A DNA stretch of 64,000 nt from Glycomyces sp. TRM65418 (GCF_019710475.1 NZ_JAJFAX010000005.1:186001-250000), one strand, 5' to 3'. Shown: positions 51,539-60,637, counted from the stretch's first letter. Notes: generated by a model from the sequence alone, not told the origin. Translations and numbers: made by a program.

Positions 51539-51940
51539 ATGCCAAAGCACACCAGCACCAGAGCCGGCACCCCATCTCGGCTCGTTCCCTCCCCGCAGCC
51601 GGCCGAGAAGGACCAACTCGACCGTTCGCTGGAGATCAGCGAATACGGTCGCCCCCAGATCGTGGGCCTGCGCGCCACCGGAGGCATCGACCTGCGCAGC
51701 CATATGCACTGGGACCACGCACTGCGGCTGGTGGCCGGCCATGGCGAGGAGGTCCACCTGGATCTGAGCGACCTGGAGTTCATCGACTCCCGGGGCGCCG
51801 CCGTGCTCGTTGAAGCCGCGAGCCACCTGACCGGCGGACGCCGCATCGTGGTGCACCACGCGCCATCCTGCTTTCAGCGAGTCATGGAGGTCCTGTGGCC
51901 CGAGGGAGTACCTGCCATCATGATCGAACAAGCCATATGA
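51539..51940 (+). CDS. STAS-domain anti-sigma-factor antagonist
   Basis: 133 residues. After a Thr/Pro-rich N-terminus of about 35 residues comes a STAS domain with VHLDLSDLEFIDSRGAAVLV, where the Ser in DSRG is the phosphorylation site of SpoIIAA/RsbV proteins. It should free the sigma factor by binding the MEDS kinase. ATG 51539 follows AAAGG by 7 nt. Confidence 0.92.
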   Translation: MPKHTSTRAGTPSRLVPSPQPAEKDQLDRSLEISEYGRPQIVGLRATGGIDLRSHMHWDHALRLVAGHGEEVHLDLSDLEFIDSRGAAVLVEAASHLTGGRRIVVHHAPSCFQRVMEVLWPEGVPAIMIEQAI

Positions 51941-52022
51941 GAGCCGCCGCGATGAGGTAGCCCCGGAGGCGGTCACCGCTGTCAACAGCCGTTCCCCGAA
52001 AGCCGAAGCGCAAGCGGGAAAA

Positions 52023-52045
52023 GGCGGCTCCGACGAGGAGCCGCC
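52023..52045. terminator. Hairpin between convergent STAS and serine hydrolase genes
   Basis: GGCGGCTCC and GGAGCCGCC pair perfectly around a 5-nt loop, 83 bp after the STAS stop. Confidence 0.55.
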
Positions 52046-52117
52046 CAAGAACCGGGGCACCGCCGAGCCCTGCGCTCGCGGGATCCGATGACGGCCCCGA
52101 GTGCAGGGCCGCCCGAG

Positions 52118-53287
52118 TCAGCTCCCGCAGAGTCCGGCGGCCATGAGGGCGTCGAGCGCGTCGTCGAACTCGTCGGAGTCGGTGTAGCCGTGCTTGTCGC
52201 CGATGTTCCACGCGACCGAGATCCGGCGTTCGCCGTCGACGGAGTGGAACGAGATGGTCTCGTGGCCCAGGCCGTCACCGTCGTGTCCGAAGACCTCGAC
52301 CGTCGCCCCATCGGGGCATTCGATCTCGCGGTTCATGAGGCCGAGTCCGTAATCGAAGCTCTTGCCGGTGTCGACGTACCGCGTCGCCTCGGCGAGCTCC
52401 TCGGCGGTCAGCAGCGTGCCGTCGGTGAGGGCGGCGTAGAAGTCGTTGAGGTCGCCCACGGTGGAGATGACACCGCCACCCGACCACATCTGCGTGTTCG
52501 ACAGCGCCGTGGTGTCGAAGTACGGATCGCTCGGGTCGCCGGTCGTCACGTACGGGACGAGGTGCGCGCCGCGGATGCCGGAAGTCTCGTCGCGCGGGAC
52601 GTAGGTGCGGTCGAGGTCGGCGGGCTCGAAGATCTGCTCTTCGAGCACGTCGCGGTAGGTCTCGCCGGTGACCTCCTCGATGAGGAGGCCGAGGGTCATG
52701 TAGCCGACGTTCGAGTAGAACCAGCCCTCGCCCGGCTCGAACAGCAGCTCCCCCTGCGTGCCGATCGCGATCAGTTCCTCAGGCTCGTAATGGTTCCGGT
52801 AGCCCTCGCGGACGTCGCTGATGTCGCCTTCGAGCAGCGAGGGGTAGAGGTACGGCAGGAAGTCGAACAAGCCGCTCTGATGCGTCAGCACCTCGCGGAT
52901 CGTCGGATCCTGCTCGTACGGCAGGAGACCGGGGAGGTGCTGCCCGATCGTGTCGTCCAGGTCGAGGAGGCCTTCGCCTTGGAGCTGTACGAGGACCGTG
53001 GCGGTCATCGACTTGGTGACGCTGCCGACGCGGACGCGGTCGCCCGGTTTCGCCTCGCGCGCATCCGTTTCGAGGCTCCGGTCCCCGACCGCCTCGGACC
53101 AGGTGTCGTCGCCGTCGCGGACTTCGACGACGACGCTGTGGTCGGCCAGTTCGGCGAAGTCGTCGAGCCTGGCTTCGAGGAGGTCGGTGTCCAGGCCGTC
53201 GTGGCCGGGACTCCCGGCGTACGCGGCGGCGGGAGCGGCGACGAGGCCGAGCGTCAGGGCCGCGGCGGTGAATACGGTTCTACTCAT
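52118..53287 (-). CDS. Secreted serine hydrolase (beta-lactamase / D-Ala carboxypeptidase class)
   Basis: 389 residues. Signal peptide up to about residue 24 (AAAYA). Penicillin-binding fold with SVTKSMTATVL as SxxK, the YSN triad in GWFYSNVGYMTLGLL and a HDGDGLGH segment in place of KTG. Relatives are DD-carboxypeptidases or esterases. TACCGT 6 nt before the ATG means a leaderless mRNA. Inverted repeats (CGCGATAC...GTATCGCG, 53318-53344) lie behind the promoter. Confidence 0.9.
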   Translation of the reverse strand: MSRTVFTAAALTLGLVAAPAAAYAGSPGHDGLDTDLLEARLDDFAELADHSVVVEVRDGDDTWSEAVGDRSLETDAREAKPGDRVRVGSVTKSMTATVLVQLQGEGLLDLDDTIGQHLPGLLPYEQDPTIREVLTHQSGLFDFLPYLYPSLLEGDISDVREGYRNHYEPEELIAIGTQGELLFEPGEGWFYSNVGYMTLGLLIEEVTGETYRDVLEEQIFEPADLDRTYVPRDETSGIRGAHLVPYVTTGDPSDPYFDTTALSNTQMWSGGGVISTVGDLNDFYAALTDGTLLTAEELAEATRYVDTGKSFDYGLGLMNREIECPDGATVEVFGHDGDGLGHETISFHSVDGERRISVAWNIGDKHGYTDSDEFDDALDALMAAGLCGS

Positions 53288-53364
53288 ACCCGAACGGTAT
53301 GCACCGGAACGGTTCCGCGCGATACCGCGAACTGCCGTATCGCGGTACCGCCTGCACTACCGAC

Positions 53365-53697
53365 TCAACCGTCGCAGTGCCGGACCGTCCCGGGCTGCGG
53401 GCGGCGGCGCTCGGACACGCTGCCGTTGTAGAACACGTGAAAGGCCCAGGCCTGGAACCACTCGCGCTCGGCCTCCGACGCGGCACGCCATTCCTCGCCC
53501 CAGGTCGCGTGCAGGTTGCCGGAGGTCAGGCCGGAGACGATCAGCACGATGTCGGCGGCGTTCCCGGTCACGAAGACCTGGAACGAGTCGGGCGCCTGGG
53601 CACTGGAGGCCCGGACCGTGAAACTGCGACGGCCGTCGCTGAATCGGCCCCGCTCCAGCGCCTCCAGATCGGCGACGCTCAGATTCGCTCTTCCCAT
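53365..53697 (-). CDS. Hypothetical protein, small cytoplasmic
   Basis: 110 residues, no signal or membrane segment. SVADLEALERGRFSDGRRSF and WGEEWRAASEAEREWFQAWA are its distinctive parts. GGAGG at 7 nt before ATG 53697 strongly supports it as a real gene. No family recognised. Confidence 0.6.
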   Translation of the reverse strand: MGRANLSVADLEALERGRFSDGRRSFTVRASSAQAPDSFQVFVTGNAADIVLIVSGLTSGNLHATWGEEWRAASEAEREWFQAWAFHVFYNGSVSERRRPQPGTVRHCDG

Positions 53698-54054
53698 CGA
53701 GATCCCTCCACTCCAGACAATGTCGGATATCTGACGGAGTTGCGCCAGAAGGCCGCTTCGGCCCACCCCGAAACGCGGCCTCCTGGCATCCCCACCAATC
53801 GAGAATCAGACCGATGCGATCTCGATGCCTCCAAGCTATGCGACGTTTCCGCAGGTAGCAAGTAGACACGGAGTGGTAGTTCCTTGGCGGGAGAGGCCCT
53901 TCAAAATTTTTCGCCAAAAATTTTGGAGTGCTTGAGTCGTCTAATTTCTTGGGTCGCTTGACCAAAGCGGTCCAGTGCTGGTTTCGCAAATGGACCTCAT
54001 ATGTCATCATGATTCGCTACCGGCTGCTTTCCCACCGAATGCGGGGTACATCTC
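53698..54054. other. AT-rich intergenic region upstream of the XRE regulator
   Basis: About 357 bp with lower GC, including the hairpin at 53903-53926. No gene seen. Confidence 0.5.
53903..53926. repeat. AT-rich inverted repeat
   Basis: CAAAATTTTT-CGCC-AAAAATTTTG: perfect 10-bp arms with a 4-nt loop, 129 bp before the XRE gene. It could be a terminator from the leftward or rightward side, or an operator. Confidence 0.6.
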
Positions 54055-54888
54055 ATGGCGCGACTGTCGCTCTCGAACTGGTACGTGATCGCCTCCATCC
54101 TCGACGGGATGGAGGCGAGCGGAGCCAATGACGCCCAAGTCGCCGAGGCGCTGGGGGTCGTGCCTCAGACCATCGCCAACTGGAAGAAGGGCTTGGGTCA
54201 GCCCTCAGTCGGCGACATCCGCGAGTTCATCACCCGCTTCGGCGGTGCGGATGAGGAGGAGATCCTGTACGCCCAGCAGGTCGTGCGGGCGAAGAAGGCC
54301 GCCGCGAAAGGCTTGGAGTTCGATTCGCGGTTCAACGCGATCCTCCTGGCGAAGGGCGAGCGCCACTACAACCGCATCTTCAACTGGGAGCCCGAACGAG
54401 TCCACGGCCCTCTGCAAACCGACGCCTTCCACACCAAGGTCCTTAAGCCATTGGAAGGAACTAGTGATGAAGTAGCTGATTTCGGCCGTGACTTCAAGGT
54501 TCGCCGCGCCAAGACCCTCAGGAACCGTACCGATCCGTTCACGGCCCAGTTCTTCCTCGGAGAGGCGGCGCTGGGCTGGCTGCGAGAACTGGAAGCGAAC
54601 GATCGTCGCGACCAACTTGATTACATGCGGGAGTGGAACTCCCTGTCCAACTTCGAGATCCGCATCATGGCCGGGCCGCATACCTTCCACAGCAACTTCC
54701 ACCTGTTTCAGCCGGCCAACAGCCCGACTGCAGGACCTGCCTTCGTATTCACGCAGATCCGCGACCGCACATGGTGCATCGAAGAGCCGGAGCGTGTGAA
54801 GTTGTACCATGAGCCGATCGAGCCGAATTGGCGTCGTGGCATACCACTGGAGGAGTATCTCGATGCACATCGCGACCGCTTGGCGTAA
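54055..54888 (+). CDS. XRE-type helix-turn-helix protein of the DUF5753-like actinobacterial group
   Basis: 277 residues. A helix-turn-helix (DAQVAEALGVVPQTIANWKK) at about 24-45 precedes a long domain with FNWEPERVHGPLQTDAFHTK, RRAKTLRNRTDPFTAQFFLGE and EIRIMAGPHTFHS, the pattern of DUF5753. These proteins pair with small DUF397 proteins in many actinobacteria and influence development or antibiotic production. The next gene is a DUF397 protein and overlaps by 26 bp. Confidence 0.87.
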   Translation: MARLSLSNWYVIASILDGMEASGANDAQVAEALGVVPQTIANWKKGLGQPSVGDIREFITRFGGADEEEILYAQQVVRAKKAAAKGLEFDSRFNAILLAKGERHYNRIFNWEPERVHGPLQTDAFHTKVLKPLEGTSDEVADFGRDFKVRRAKTLRNRTDPFTAQFFLGEAALGWLRELEANDRRDQLDYMREWNSLSNFEIRIMAGPHTFHSNFHLFQPANSPTAGPAFVFTQIRDRTWCIEEPERVKLYHEPIEPNWRRGIPLEEYLDAHRDRLA

Positions 54889-55108
54889 GAGCACCCGGAG
54901 CAGCGGCACCGATTCGACTAACTGCGTTGAGTGCCGCCAGACCTGGCGGAAGAGCTCCCGCAGCTCCGGGACCAACTCCAACAACTGCGTCGAGGCCCGT
55001 ACCTCCGCAGGGATGTTCCAGGTGCGCGACAGCAAGCTCGGCCATGATTCGCCGGTCTTCGCACTGGGGGCCAACGACTTCCAGGCCCTGCTGGGAGCCA
55101 CCCGCTAG
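54863..55108 (+). CDS. DUF397 protein with a duplicated N-terminal motif
   Basis: 81 residues. The DUF397 motif occurs twice: AWRKSTRSSGTDSTNCVEC and then TWRKSSRSSGTNSNNCVEA, followed by one normal C-terminal part (FQVRDSKLGHDSPVFALGA). Normal members have a single W-x-KSSRS...NCVE unit. GGAGGAG precedes ATG 54863, which lies inside the XRE gene, so both are made together as a regulator pair. The first copy seems to be a recent internal duplication. Confidence 0.88.
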   Translation: MHIATAWRKSTRSSGTDSTNCVECRQTWRKSSRSSGTNSNNCVEARTSAGMFQVRDSKLGHDSPVFALGANDFQALLGATR

Positions 55109-55290
55109 GTTCACATTCGTCCCTCAGCGGTCTCCAGACCGTGTCTGCGGTGCGGCCGGTCCGCGCAATTCATGCGAGGTTCGATCCTGCCCCGCATTTC
55201 GGTGTCGAGACGACCGAGTCGGTGGCGCTCGGTCCCTACACTGAGCAGGTTCCCTCAACATTGCCCGGCAAGAAAGCGACTGGCGCGACC

Positions 55291-56571
55291 ATGAAGATCA
55301 GAGCAACGCTGTGCTGCCTCGCCGCCTCGGGACTGCTCCTGGGCGCGTGCAGCGAGGACAGCGGCACCATCGACGAACCCGCCGAAGAGTCCGCCAGCGC
55401 CGAAGAGACCGAACCGGAGATCGACGCCGCAGCGTTCGACCCGCCCATGCAGTTCGACACCGGAGCGGGCGTCCCGCTTCCCCAAGAGGCCGGCGCCGGG
55501 AACATCAACCTGGCCGGCAACGCCGTCCAGCCGCTTCCCGTGGCCCTCTCCGGAACGAAGGCGTTCATCGCCTCCGCGAACCAGCTCCAGATCGTCGACA
55601 CCCGCATCGCCGAGATCCTGCCCGCGATCACGCCGCAGTCCGGCACGCCCATGGACCCGGCGATATCGGTGTTCGCGGGCGAGAACCCGATCCAGGCCCC
55701 GATCGTGGTGAGCCTGGACGGCAAGGACCTCGTGGTGGTGCCGTTCCTGACCACCGGCGAAGCCGAGGGCACCGCGGTGGCGCACCAGAACCTCGAAGTG
55801 ATCGCAGTGGACGCGGCCACCGGCGAGCAGGCGTTCAGCGTGGTGACCGAACTGCCGCTCGTCCAATCGGCCTCGTACGAGAACGCCGTGGTCAAGGGCG
55901 AGTCCGGCGGCGTGGTCGTGGTCGACCTCGACATCTACGGGTCGTACACCGTCGCAGTGGACCTGGCCGCGCAGGCCGTGGCATGGGAGAGCGCCTTCGC
56001 GACCCAGGCGGTCGCCGGTGACACCGTGGTCGGCGTCCCCGGCGACGACGAATTCAACAGGCACCGCAGCGGGCTCGCCATCGCGGACGGCGCGGTCAAG
56101 TGGGAGGACGAGGAGTTCGGCTACCTGGACCTGCGCCCGGCCGGATCGAAGTACGTGTTCGGTTTCGGCGGTTACGACACGATCGAGGGCGGCCTCTTCC
56201 TGGTCGAGGCCGCCACCGGGACGGTCACGAGCCTGCAGGCCGAGGAACGCGACTCCGGCATGTGCAGGTTCGACGGGCAGACGACCTTGATCTGCAACGA
56301 CACCTGGGGTTGGCTCGGGGCCGTGAACACCGAGACCGGCGAATGGCTATGGGAGCTCGAACCCTCCGCCGAGCGCTCCAGCGTCGGGATCACCGCCGTC
56401 TGGCACGGCGCCGTCTACGGCAACACCGACAACGGTCCGGTCGTCCTCGACGCCCTCACCGGCGCCGACGCCGAGACCGCGCCCGGCATCGCCCCCTGGG
56501 TGGTCAACGAATACGTCGGCATCGCAGCAGACCCGAACAGCGGCGTCTCCGGCTACCCGGCCATCGCCTAA
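55291..56571 (+). CDS. Lipoprotein with PQQ-like beta-propeller
   Basis: 426 residues. The signal peptide ends in lipobox LGAC (Cys at about 21), followed by an acidic linker. The rest has beta-propeller repeats with QQ-like strands (VIAVDAATGEQAFSVV, AVDLAAQAVAWESAF, AVNTETGEWLWELEP, VVLDALTGADAETA). It would sit outside the membrane and bind a partner or ligand. It is similar in plan to other actinobacterial PQQ-fold lipoproteins. ATG 55291 is the only start directly before the signal peptide. Confidence 0.85.
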   Translation: MKIRATLCCLAASGLLLGACSEDSGTIDEPAEESASAEETEPEIDAAAFDPPMQFDTGAGVPLPQEAGAGNINLAGNAVQPLPVALSGTKAFIASANQLQIVDTRIAEILPAITPQSGTPMDPAISVFAGENPIQAPIVVSLDGKDLVVVPFLTTGEAEGTAVAHQNLEVIAVDAATGEQAFSVVTELPLVQSASYENAVVKGESGGVVVVDLDIYGSYTVAVDLAAQAVAWESAFATQAVAGDTVVGVPGDDEFNRHRSGLAIADGAVKWEDEEFGYLDLRPAGSKYVFGFGGYDTIEGGLFLVEAATGTVTSLQAEERDSGMCRFDGQTTLICNDTWGWLGAVNTETGEWLWELEPSAERSSVGITAVWHGAVYGNTDNGPVVLDALTGADAETAPGIAPWVVNEYVGIAADPNSGVSGYPAIA

Positions 56572-56721
56572 CGCCCGGTCCGGGGCCGGGCTCACCGCCG
56601 GGCCCCGGATGCGGCCCCTCGGGATAGAACGTCCTGAGTGGATGCATCGTGATCGCGGCGGTCTCGGAGTCGGGGGTGTCAGGACGGCCTCCTTCGACTC
56701 GAAGGCGTCGTCGGCCGATCG

Positions 56722-57558
56722 CTAGCCGGGCGTGCCGCCGCGCTCGCTTCTTTCCGCGAGGCGCCGCACCCGCTCTTCGGATATGGGGTCGACCCACTCC
56801 CAGCCGGACTTCGCCGTCGGGCCGACCCGCGGGTCACTGGGCACCCGGCCCTCACGCAAGGCGAGCACATACGCCCGGTCCAGCTCGATTCGCGCGCGGA
56901 ACTCGTCAGCGCCGCAGGCCGACCCGTGGCCGGGGACGACGACGTCGACGCCGTCCGCCACGGCTTCGAGCAGTCGCAGCCCGACGAGGTACTCCTCGAT
57001 CGGGTCGTTGGCGTCGGTCAAGTCGTCGAGCACCGGAGCCAGGACATCGGAGAGCATGTCGCCGGCGACGAGCACTCCGCGTTCCTCGATGAACAGCGCC
57101 GCGTGGCCCGGGGCGTGCCCCGGGTGCTCGATGATCCGGACTTCAGGTCCGTCCCATGGGATCTGCGTTGCTCCCTCGGGCAGGCCGGTGATGAGCCCGT
57201 ACAGGTCCAGCGGCGTGTCCTCGGCGATCTCCGGCGGCAGTCCCTCGGCGGCGCGCGCCTTCCAGTCCGCGTGCGACCGCACTATCCCTACGAACGCGGC
57301 GCAGCGGGCGGTGCCGTATCGGGGCGCTTCGCCGAGTTCGGGGTGCCAGAGCACGTGGTCCCAGTCGGGGTGCGTCGCGAAGCCCGCCGCGACCGGCTGG
57401 CCCAGCTCGCGCAGGTCGTTCGCGAGGCAGACCATTTCGGAGCCCGTTATCCCCGGGTCGATGAGCAGCACGCCGGAGCGCCCTTGCACCACAACGGTGT
57501 TGTTCTCGAGCAACTGGCTCTGGTGGGTCAGCACGCCCTCGGCGACCTGGCTCAGCAT
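56722..57558 (-). CDS. MBL-fold metallohydrolase
   Basis: 278 residues. The metal motif is ATHPDWDHVLW, where the standard HxHxDH has Asp in the second His position; later ligands are EHPGHAPGHAALFI, AGDMLSD and PGHGSACG. Cofactor use may thus differ from glyoxalase-II-type members. Substrate unknown. AAGGAG 4 nt before ATG 57558. Confidence 0.88.
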   Translation of the reverse strand: MLSQVAEGVLTHQSQLLENNTVVVQGRSGVLLIDPGITGSEMVCLANDLRELGQPVAAGFATHPDWDHVLWHPELGEAPRYGTARCAAFVGIVRSHADWKARAAEGLPPEIAEDTPLDLYGLITGLPEGATQIPWDGPEVRIIEHPGHAPGHAALFIEERGVLVAGDMLSDVLAPVLDDLTDANDPIEEYLVGLRLLEAVADGVDVVVPGHGSACGADEFRARIELDRAYVLALREGRVPSDPRVGPTAKSGWEWVDPISEERVRRLAERSERGGTPG

Positions 57559-57644
57559 GGGGCTCCTTCTGTGCGTCCGACCTCTTGCGGTTCACGGGAA
57601 TCGAAAGTTCCACATGAGAATTCGCGACACACCGACAGCGGGGG

Positions 57645-57797
57645 TTGACAAACCGGACAGTCGCCGCTCATTCTGGAGCCGACACGTTCCGTGACCGTGT
57701 CGCGCAACTGCATAAGGCAATCATGTAACGCCGCCCGGTGGCCACTAGCTACCAACTTGTACCACCAGGCGGCTCGACATAGAAAAGGAACTTCCGT
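57645..57797 (+). promoter_or_regulatory. Promoter and structured leader of the 57798 gene
   Basis: TTGACA (57645-57650) and CATTCT (57669-57674) with an 18-bp spacer. The following leader of about 117 nt holds a 7-bp stem CGACACG...CGTGTCG (57680-57702). Confidence 0.4.
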
Positions 57798-58184
57798 ATG
57801 TCGTCTACGACGATACGCCAGTCCAGCGCGCTCGAAAACCGGCCGACACGCCTCCGCGCTCACCCGTCCGGGTACGTCCTCCGCACCGGCCCGTACGACG
57901 AGTACGACCCCGGTCCGTGGCTGTGGAACGCCCCCGCCGACTACCGCCGCGACACCCGCACGGGCCGCCACCGCCGCGGTGAAGCGCCGGACCCGTACGT
58001 CAAGCTCCGCGAGGACGCCTGGACCAGGTTCCTCGACGTCTCCGAACCGCTCGCCCGCGCCAACCGGCTGCGCGCGCACCGGCTCAGCCTCACGACCGAC
58101 CCGCGTCGGCGCGGAGTGAAAGCGGTCCTTCGCCGGGCAGTGCACGCCGCCTTGACGTTCCTGACCCGCGTCCCAGCGCTGTGA
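57798..58184 (+). CDS. Hypothetical protein, Arg-rich
   Basis: 128 residues, strongly basic C-terminal half (HRRGEAPDPYVKLREDAW, DPRRRGVKAVLRRAVHAAL). No membrane helix of normal length; the end could be a weak amphipathic helix. AAGGAA at 7 nt before ATG 57798. I recognise no family. Confidence 0.55.
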   Translation: MSSTTIRQSSALENRPTRLRAHPSGYVLRTGPYDEYDPGPWLWNAPADYRRDTRTGRHRRGEAPDPYVKLREDAWTRFLDVSEPLARANRLRAHRLSLTTDPRRRGVKAVLRRAVHAALTFLTRVPAL

Positions 58185-58448
58185 CGATGAGGGCCGCGCC
58201 GGCGACGGCGTGGAAGGCGCCGGTCACGAGCCGGGAGCGCACCGGGTTCACCCGCGTCGGCCCTCGGCGGCGGATCGGCCGCCGGCGCGTGGCCGACGTC
58301 CACGAGCCCGATCGACTCGGCAGGCCGGTGGACGCCTGGACACGAAGGGCCTCTGACCTGCGGTAAGGAACCTGCGTGCGGACCGTTCGCCCCCGAGGCG
58401 GCCACCTGGAATCGGCGTTCGGGCGCGGACGCGGATAGGCTGGGAGGC

Positions 58449-59159
58449 ATGGATGCTGCGTCGTTCCTACGCCACTTCCGACGCGAGCTCGATGCGTTCG
58501 GCGCCTGCCTCGTGGACGGCGACCTCGCCGCGCCCATCGAGCACGGAGAGGAAGAGCTGAACCTGGGTGAGCTTGCGGCACTCGTCGGCTCCTCGAACCT
58601 GTTCGCCGCCGCGGCCGTCACCGACTGGGACGGCAGCTCCGACCCGCCGGACGCCAGCCCGCCCAAGGTGCCCGAGGACCCGTACGAGCTGATGCGCTGG
58701 GTCGACGGCACCGGCGAGGTGCTGCTGATGGCGCTCGACACCGACCCGGAGGCCCCCGCGTGGGGTTATTACACGCCGCCGAACGCGGGCTTCTGGCAGC
58801 GTTCGCGCGCCGTCGCGATGATGCTGCACCGCTGGGACGCCGAGCGGACCGTGGGCGAGGCGGGGCCGCTCGATCCCGAGTTGGCGGGCGAGGGCATCTC
58901 CGAGGTCTTCGACGTCCTGGCGCCGCGCCAGATCGGCCGGGGCAAGGCGTGGCCGCCGGACGCGTGCATCCGCCTCCAGGCCAGCGACACCGGCGACTGG
59001 TGGGTCTTCGGCCCCGGGGAGCCGGTCGCGGACCTCATCGGCACGGCCGGTGACCTGCTGCTGTTGCTGCGCGCCAGGCGAACCGTGGACGACCCGGTCT
59101 TCACCTGGAACGGCGACCGCGAGGCGGCGCTGTCGGTCCTGAAGGGCCCCTTGGCTTAA
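58449..59159 (+). CDS. Maleylpyruvate isomerase/mycothiol-dependent family protein
   Basis: 236 residues. MDAASFLRHFRRELDAFGAC at the start and RSRAVAMMLHRWDAERTVGE mid-protein match the DinB-like mycothiol-dependent maleylpyruvate isomerase group. In most members the mid motif is HEtxxHRwDA; here the first His is Ala/Met-like, so metal binding may be weak. TAGGCT 7 nt before the ATG suggests a leaderless mRNA. Confidence 0.82.
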   Translation: MDAASFLRHFRRELDAFGACLVDGDLAAPIEHGEEELNLGELAALVGSSNLFAAAAVTDWDGSSDPPDASPPKVPEDPYELMRWVDGTGEVLLMALDTDPEAPAWGYYTPPNAGFWQRSRAVAMMLHRWDAERTVGEAGPLDPELAGEGISEVFDVLAPRQIGRGKAWPPDACIRLQASDTGDWWVFGPGEPVADLIGTAGDLLLLLRARRTVDDPVFTWNGDREAALSVLKGPLA

Positions 59160-59339
59160 CGGTCCTGCGGCCCTCGAACCAGCCGCGTGCTTCGGGAGCG
59201 GTGGACAGCGCTCTGAAAGCGCCGGAGGACCGCTCCTCCGAGACCGGCTGGAGCCGTCGCGAGCGGCGCCGACGCGCGGGCGGGCCTCCGAACGCCGTGT
59301 CCGAGTCCGGAGGCCCGGCCGATACCGAGCGGGCGTTGC

Positions 59340-60602
59340 TCAGCGGCGCTGTCCCACCGGTTCCAGGTGCTCCTCGGGCGCGCTCGATGCGGTGTCCGGA
59401 GGCAGGTCGCCGCCGCGCAGCCGGGGGTGGCGCAGCGCCGGCAGGATGGCCGAGATCGCCAGGAGGGCCAAGACGAGGCCCAGCACGATCGGCGCGCGCA
59501 GACCGTAGTCGGGGATGAGGAGGGACCCGATGGCCGAACCGAGGATCACGCCGAGGGTGATGAACGAGGAGTGCACAGTGTTGACGAGCGGCCGAGTGCT
59601 CCCGGCGCGTTGGACGCGGATGGCCATGGCGGGATTCATGGTGACGCCGACGAGTCCGACGCCGAGCAGGAAGGCGAGGGCGAGCGGCGGCGTGTCGGTG
59701 AAGAGCGCGAGTCCGGTGAGGCATGCGGCGTTCAGCAGCGTGCCCGTCAGGAGCGTGGAGACGGTGTGGCGGTCGGCGAGCCGGCCGACCACCATGTTGC
59801 CCACGACGGTGGCGGCCCCGTAGGCGAGCAGCAGGAACGGCACGGTGTCGTCGCCGAACCCGCTGACTTCGGTCAGGATCGGCGCGGAGAAGCTGAACAC
59901 CGCGAAGGTGGCGCCGATGATGAGCGTGCTGGAGACCAGCGCGAGCAGCAGCTGCGGGCGGCGGAACACCCTGAACTCGGCGGCGAGGGAGGCGCCGCCG
60001 GATTCGTCCGCGACGGGTCGGGGCGGGTTGCGCACGAGGACGGCGGTGAGCGCGGCGGCGAGCGCGGTGAGGACGGCGATGGTCCAGAAGGCCGCCTGCC
60101 AGCCGAGGCGGCCGCCGATGTACGTCGCCAGCGGCAGGCCCAGGAGGGTGCCGAGCATGAGGCCGTTCATCACCACGCCGACGGCCCGACCGCGCACGCG
60201 CTCGTGGACGAGCTGCGAACACAGTGAGATCGCGATGCCGAAGAACGCCTGCGAGGCCACACCGCTCACCACCCGAGCGGCCACCATCGCGGCGTACGAG
60301 GTGGCGACCGCGGCGAGCAGGTTGCCGGCGAAGAAGATCGCGAAGATGATCATCAATGCGGTCTTGGGTCGCAGGCGCAGGAGCGCCAGGGCCAGGACGG
60401 GCCCGCCGACGGTCATGGAGACGGCGAAGACGGTGACGAGGTAGCCGATCTGCTGGATGTCGGTGTCCAGGCCCTCGGCGAGTTGGGGCATGAGTCCGGC
60501 GACGGCGAATTCGCTGGTCACCATGGCGAAGACACCGACTCCCAATACATAGACGGCCGACGGCACCGCGCGAGCGGGCCCGGCCGGAGTCGTTGCGGTC
60601 AA
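59340..60602 (-). CDS. MFS transporter, drug-efflux type (DHA1, AraJ/CmlA-like)
   Basis: 420 residues with twelve helices; MVTSEFAVAGLMPQLAEGLD and GLMLGTLLGLPLATYIGGRL are the DHA1 motifs, and ARVVSGVASQAFFGIAISL is helix four. It probably exports a drug-like compound by proton exchange. TTG start at 60602 after GGGGAG at 6 nt. The TetR gene upstream on the same strand is the likely regulator. Confidence 0.92.
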   Translation of the reverse strand: MTATTPAGPARAVPSAVYVLGVGVFAMVTSEFAVAGLMPQLAEGLDTDIQQIGYLVTVFAVSMTVGGPVLALALLRLRPKTALMIIFAIFFAGNLLAAVATSYAAMVAARVVSGVASQAFFGIAISLCSQLVHERVRGRAVGVVMNGLMLGTLLGLPLATYIGGRLGWQAAFWTIAVLTALAAALTAVLVRNPPRPVADESGGASLAAEFRVFRRPQLLLALVSSTLIIGATFAVFSFSAPILTEVSGFGDDTVPFLLLAYGAATVVGNMVVGRLADRHTVSTLLTGTLLNAACLTGLALFTDTPPLALAFLLGVGLVGVTMNPAMAIRVQRAGSTRPLVNTVHSSFITLGVILGSAIGSLLIPDYGLRAPIVLGLVLALLAISAILPALRHPRLRGGDLPPDTASSAPEEHLEPVGQRR

Positions 60603-60627
60603 AGGAGACTCCCCTCAATCATTATGG

Positions 60628-60637
60628 AATGTTCATT
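60628..60637. promoter_or_regulatory. Candidate operator before the MFS gene
   Basis: AATG-TT-CATT dyad in an AT-rich patch (60619-60650) between the TetR and MFS genes, 26 bp before the MFS start. Weak but well placed. Confidence 0.3.

Noticed and set aside
57552-58145. Minus-strand open frame over the 57798 gene
   Set aside because: No ribosome site, overlaps the MBL gene promoter, and has no family look; the plus frame has an AAGGAA site.
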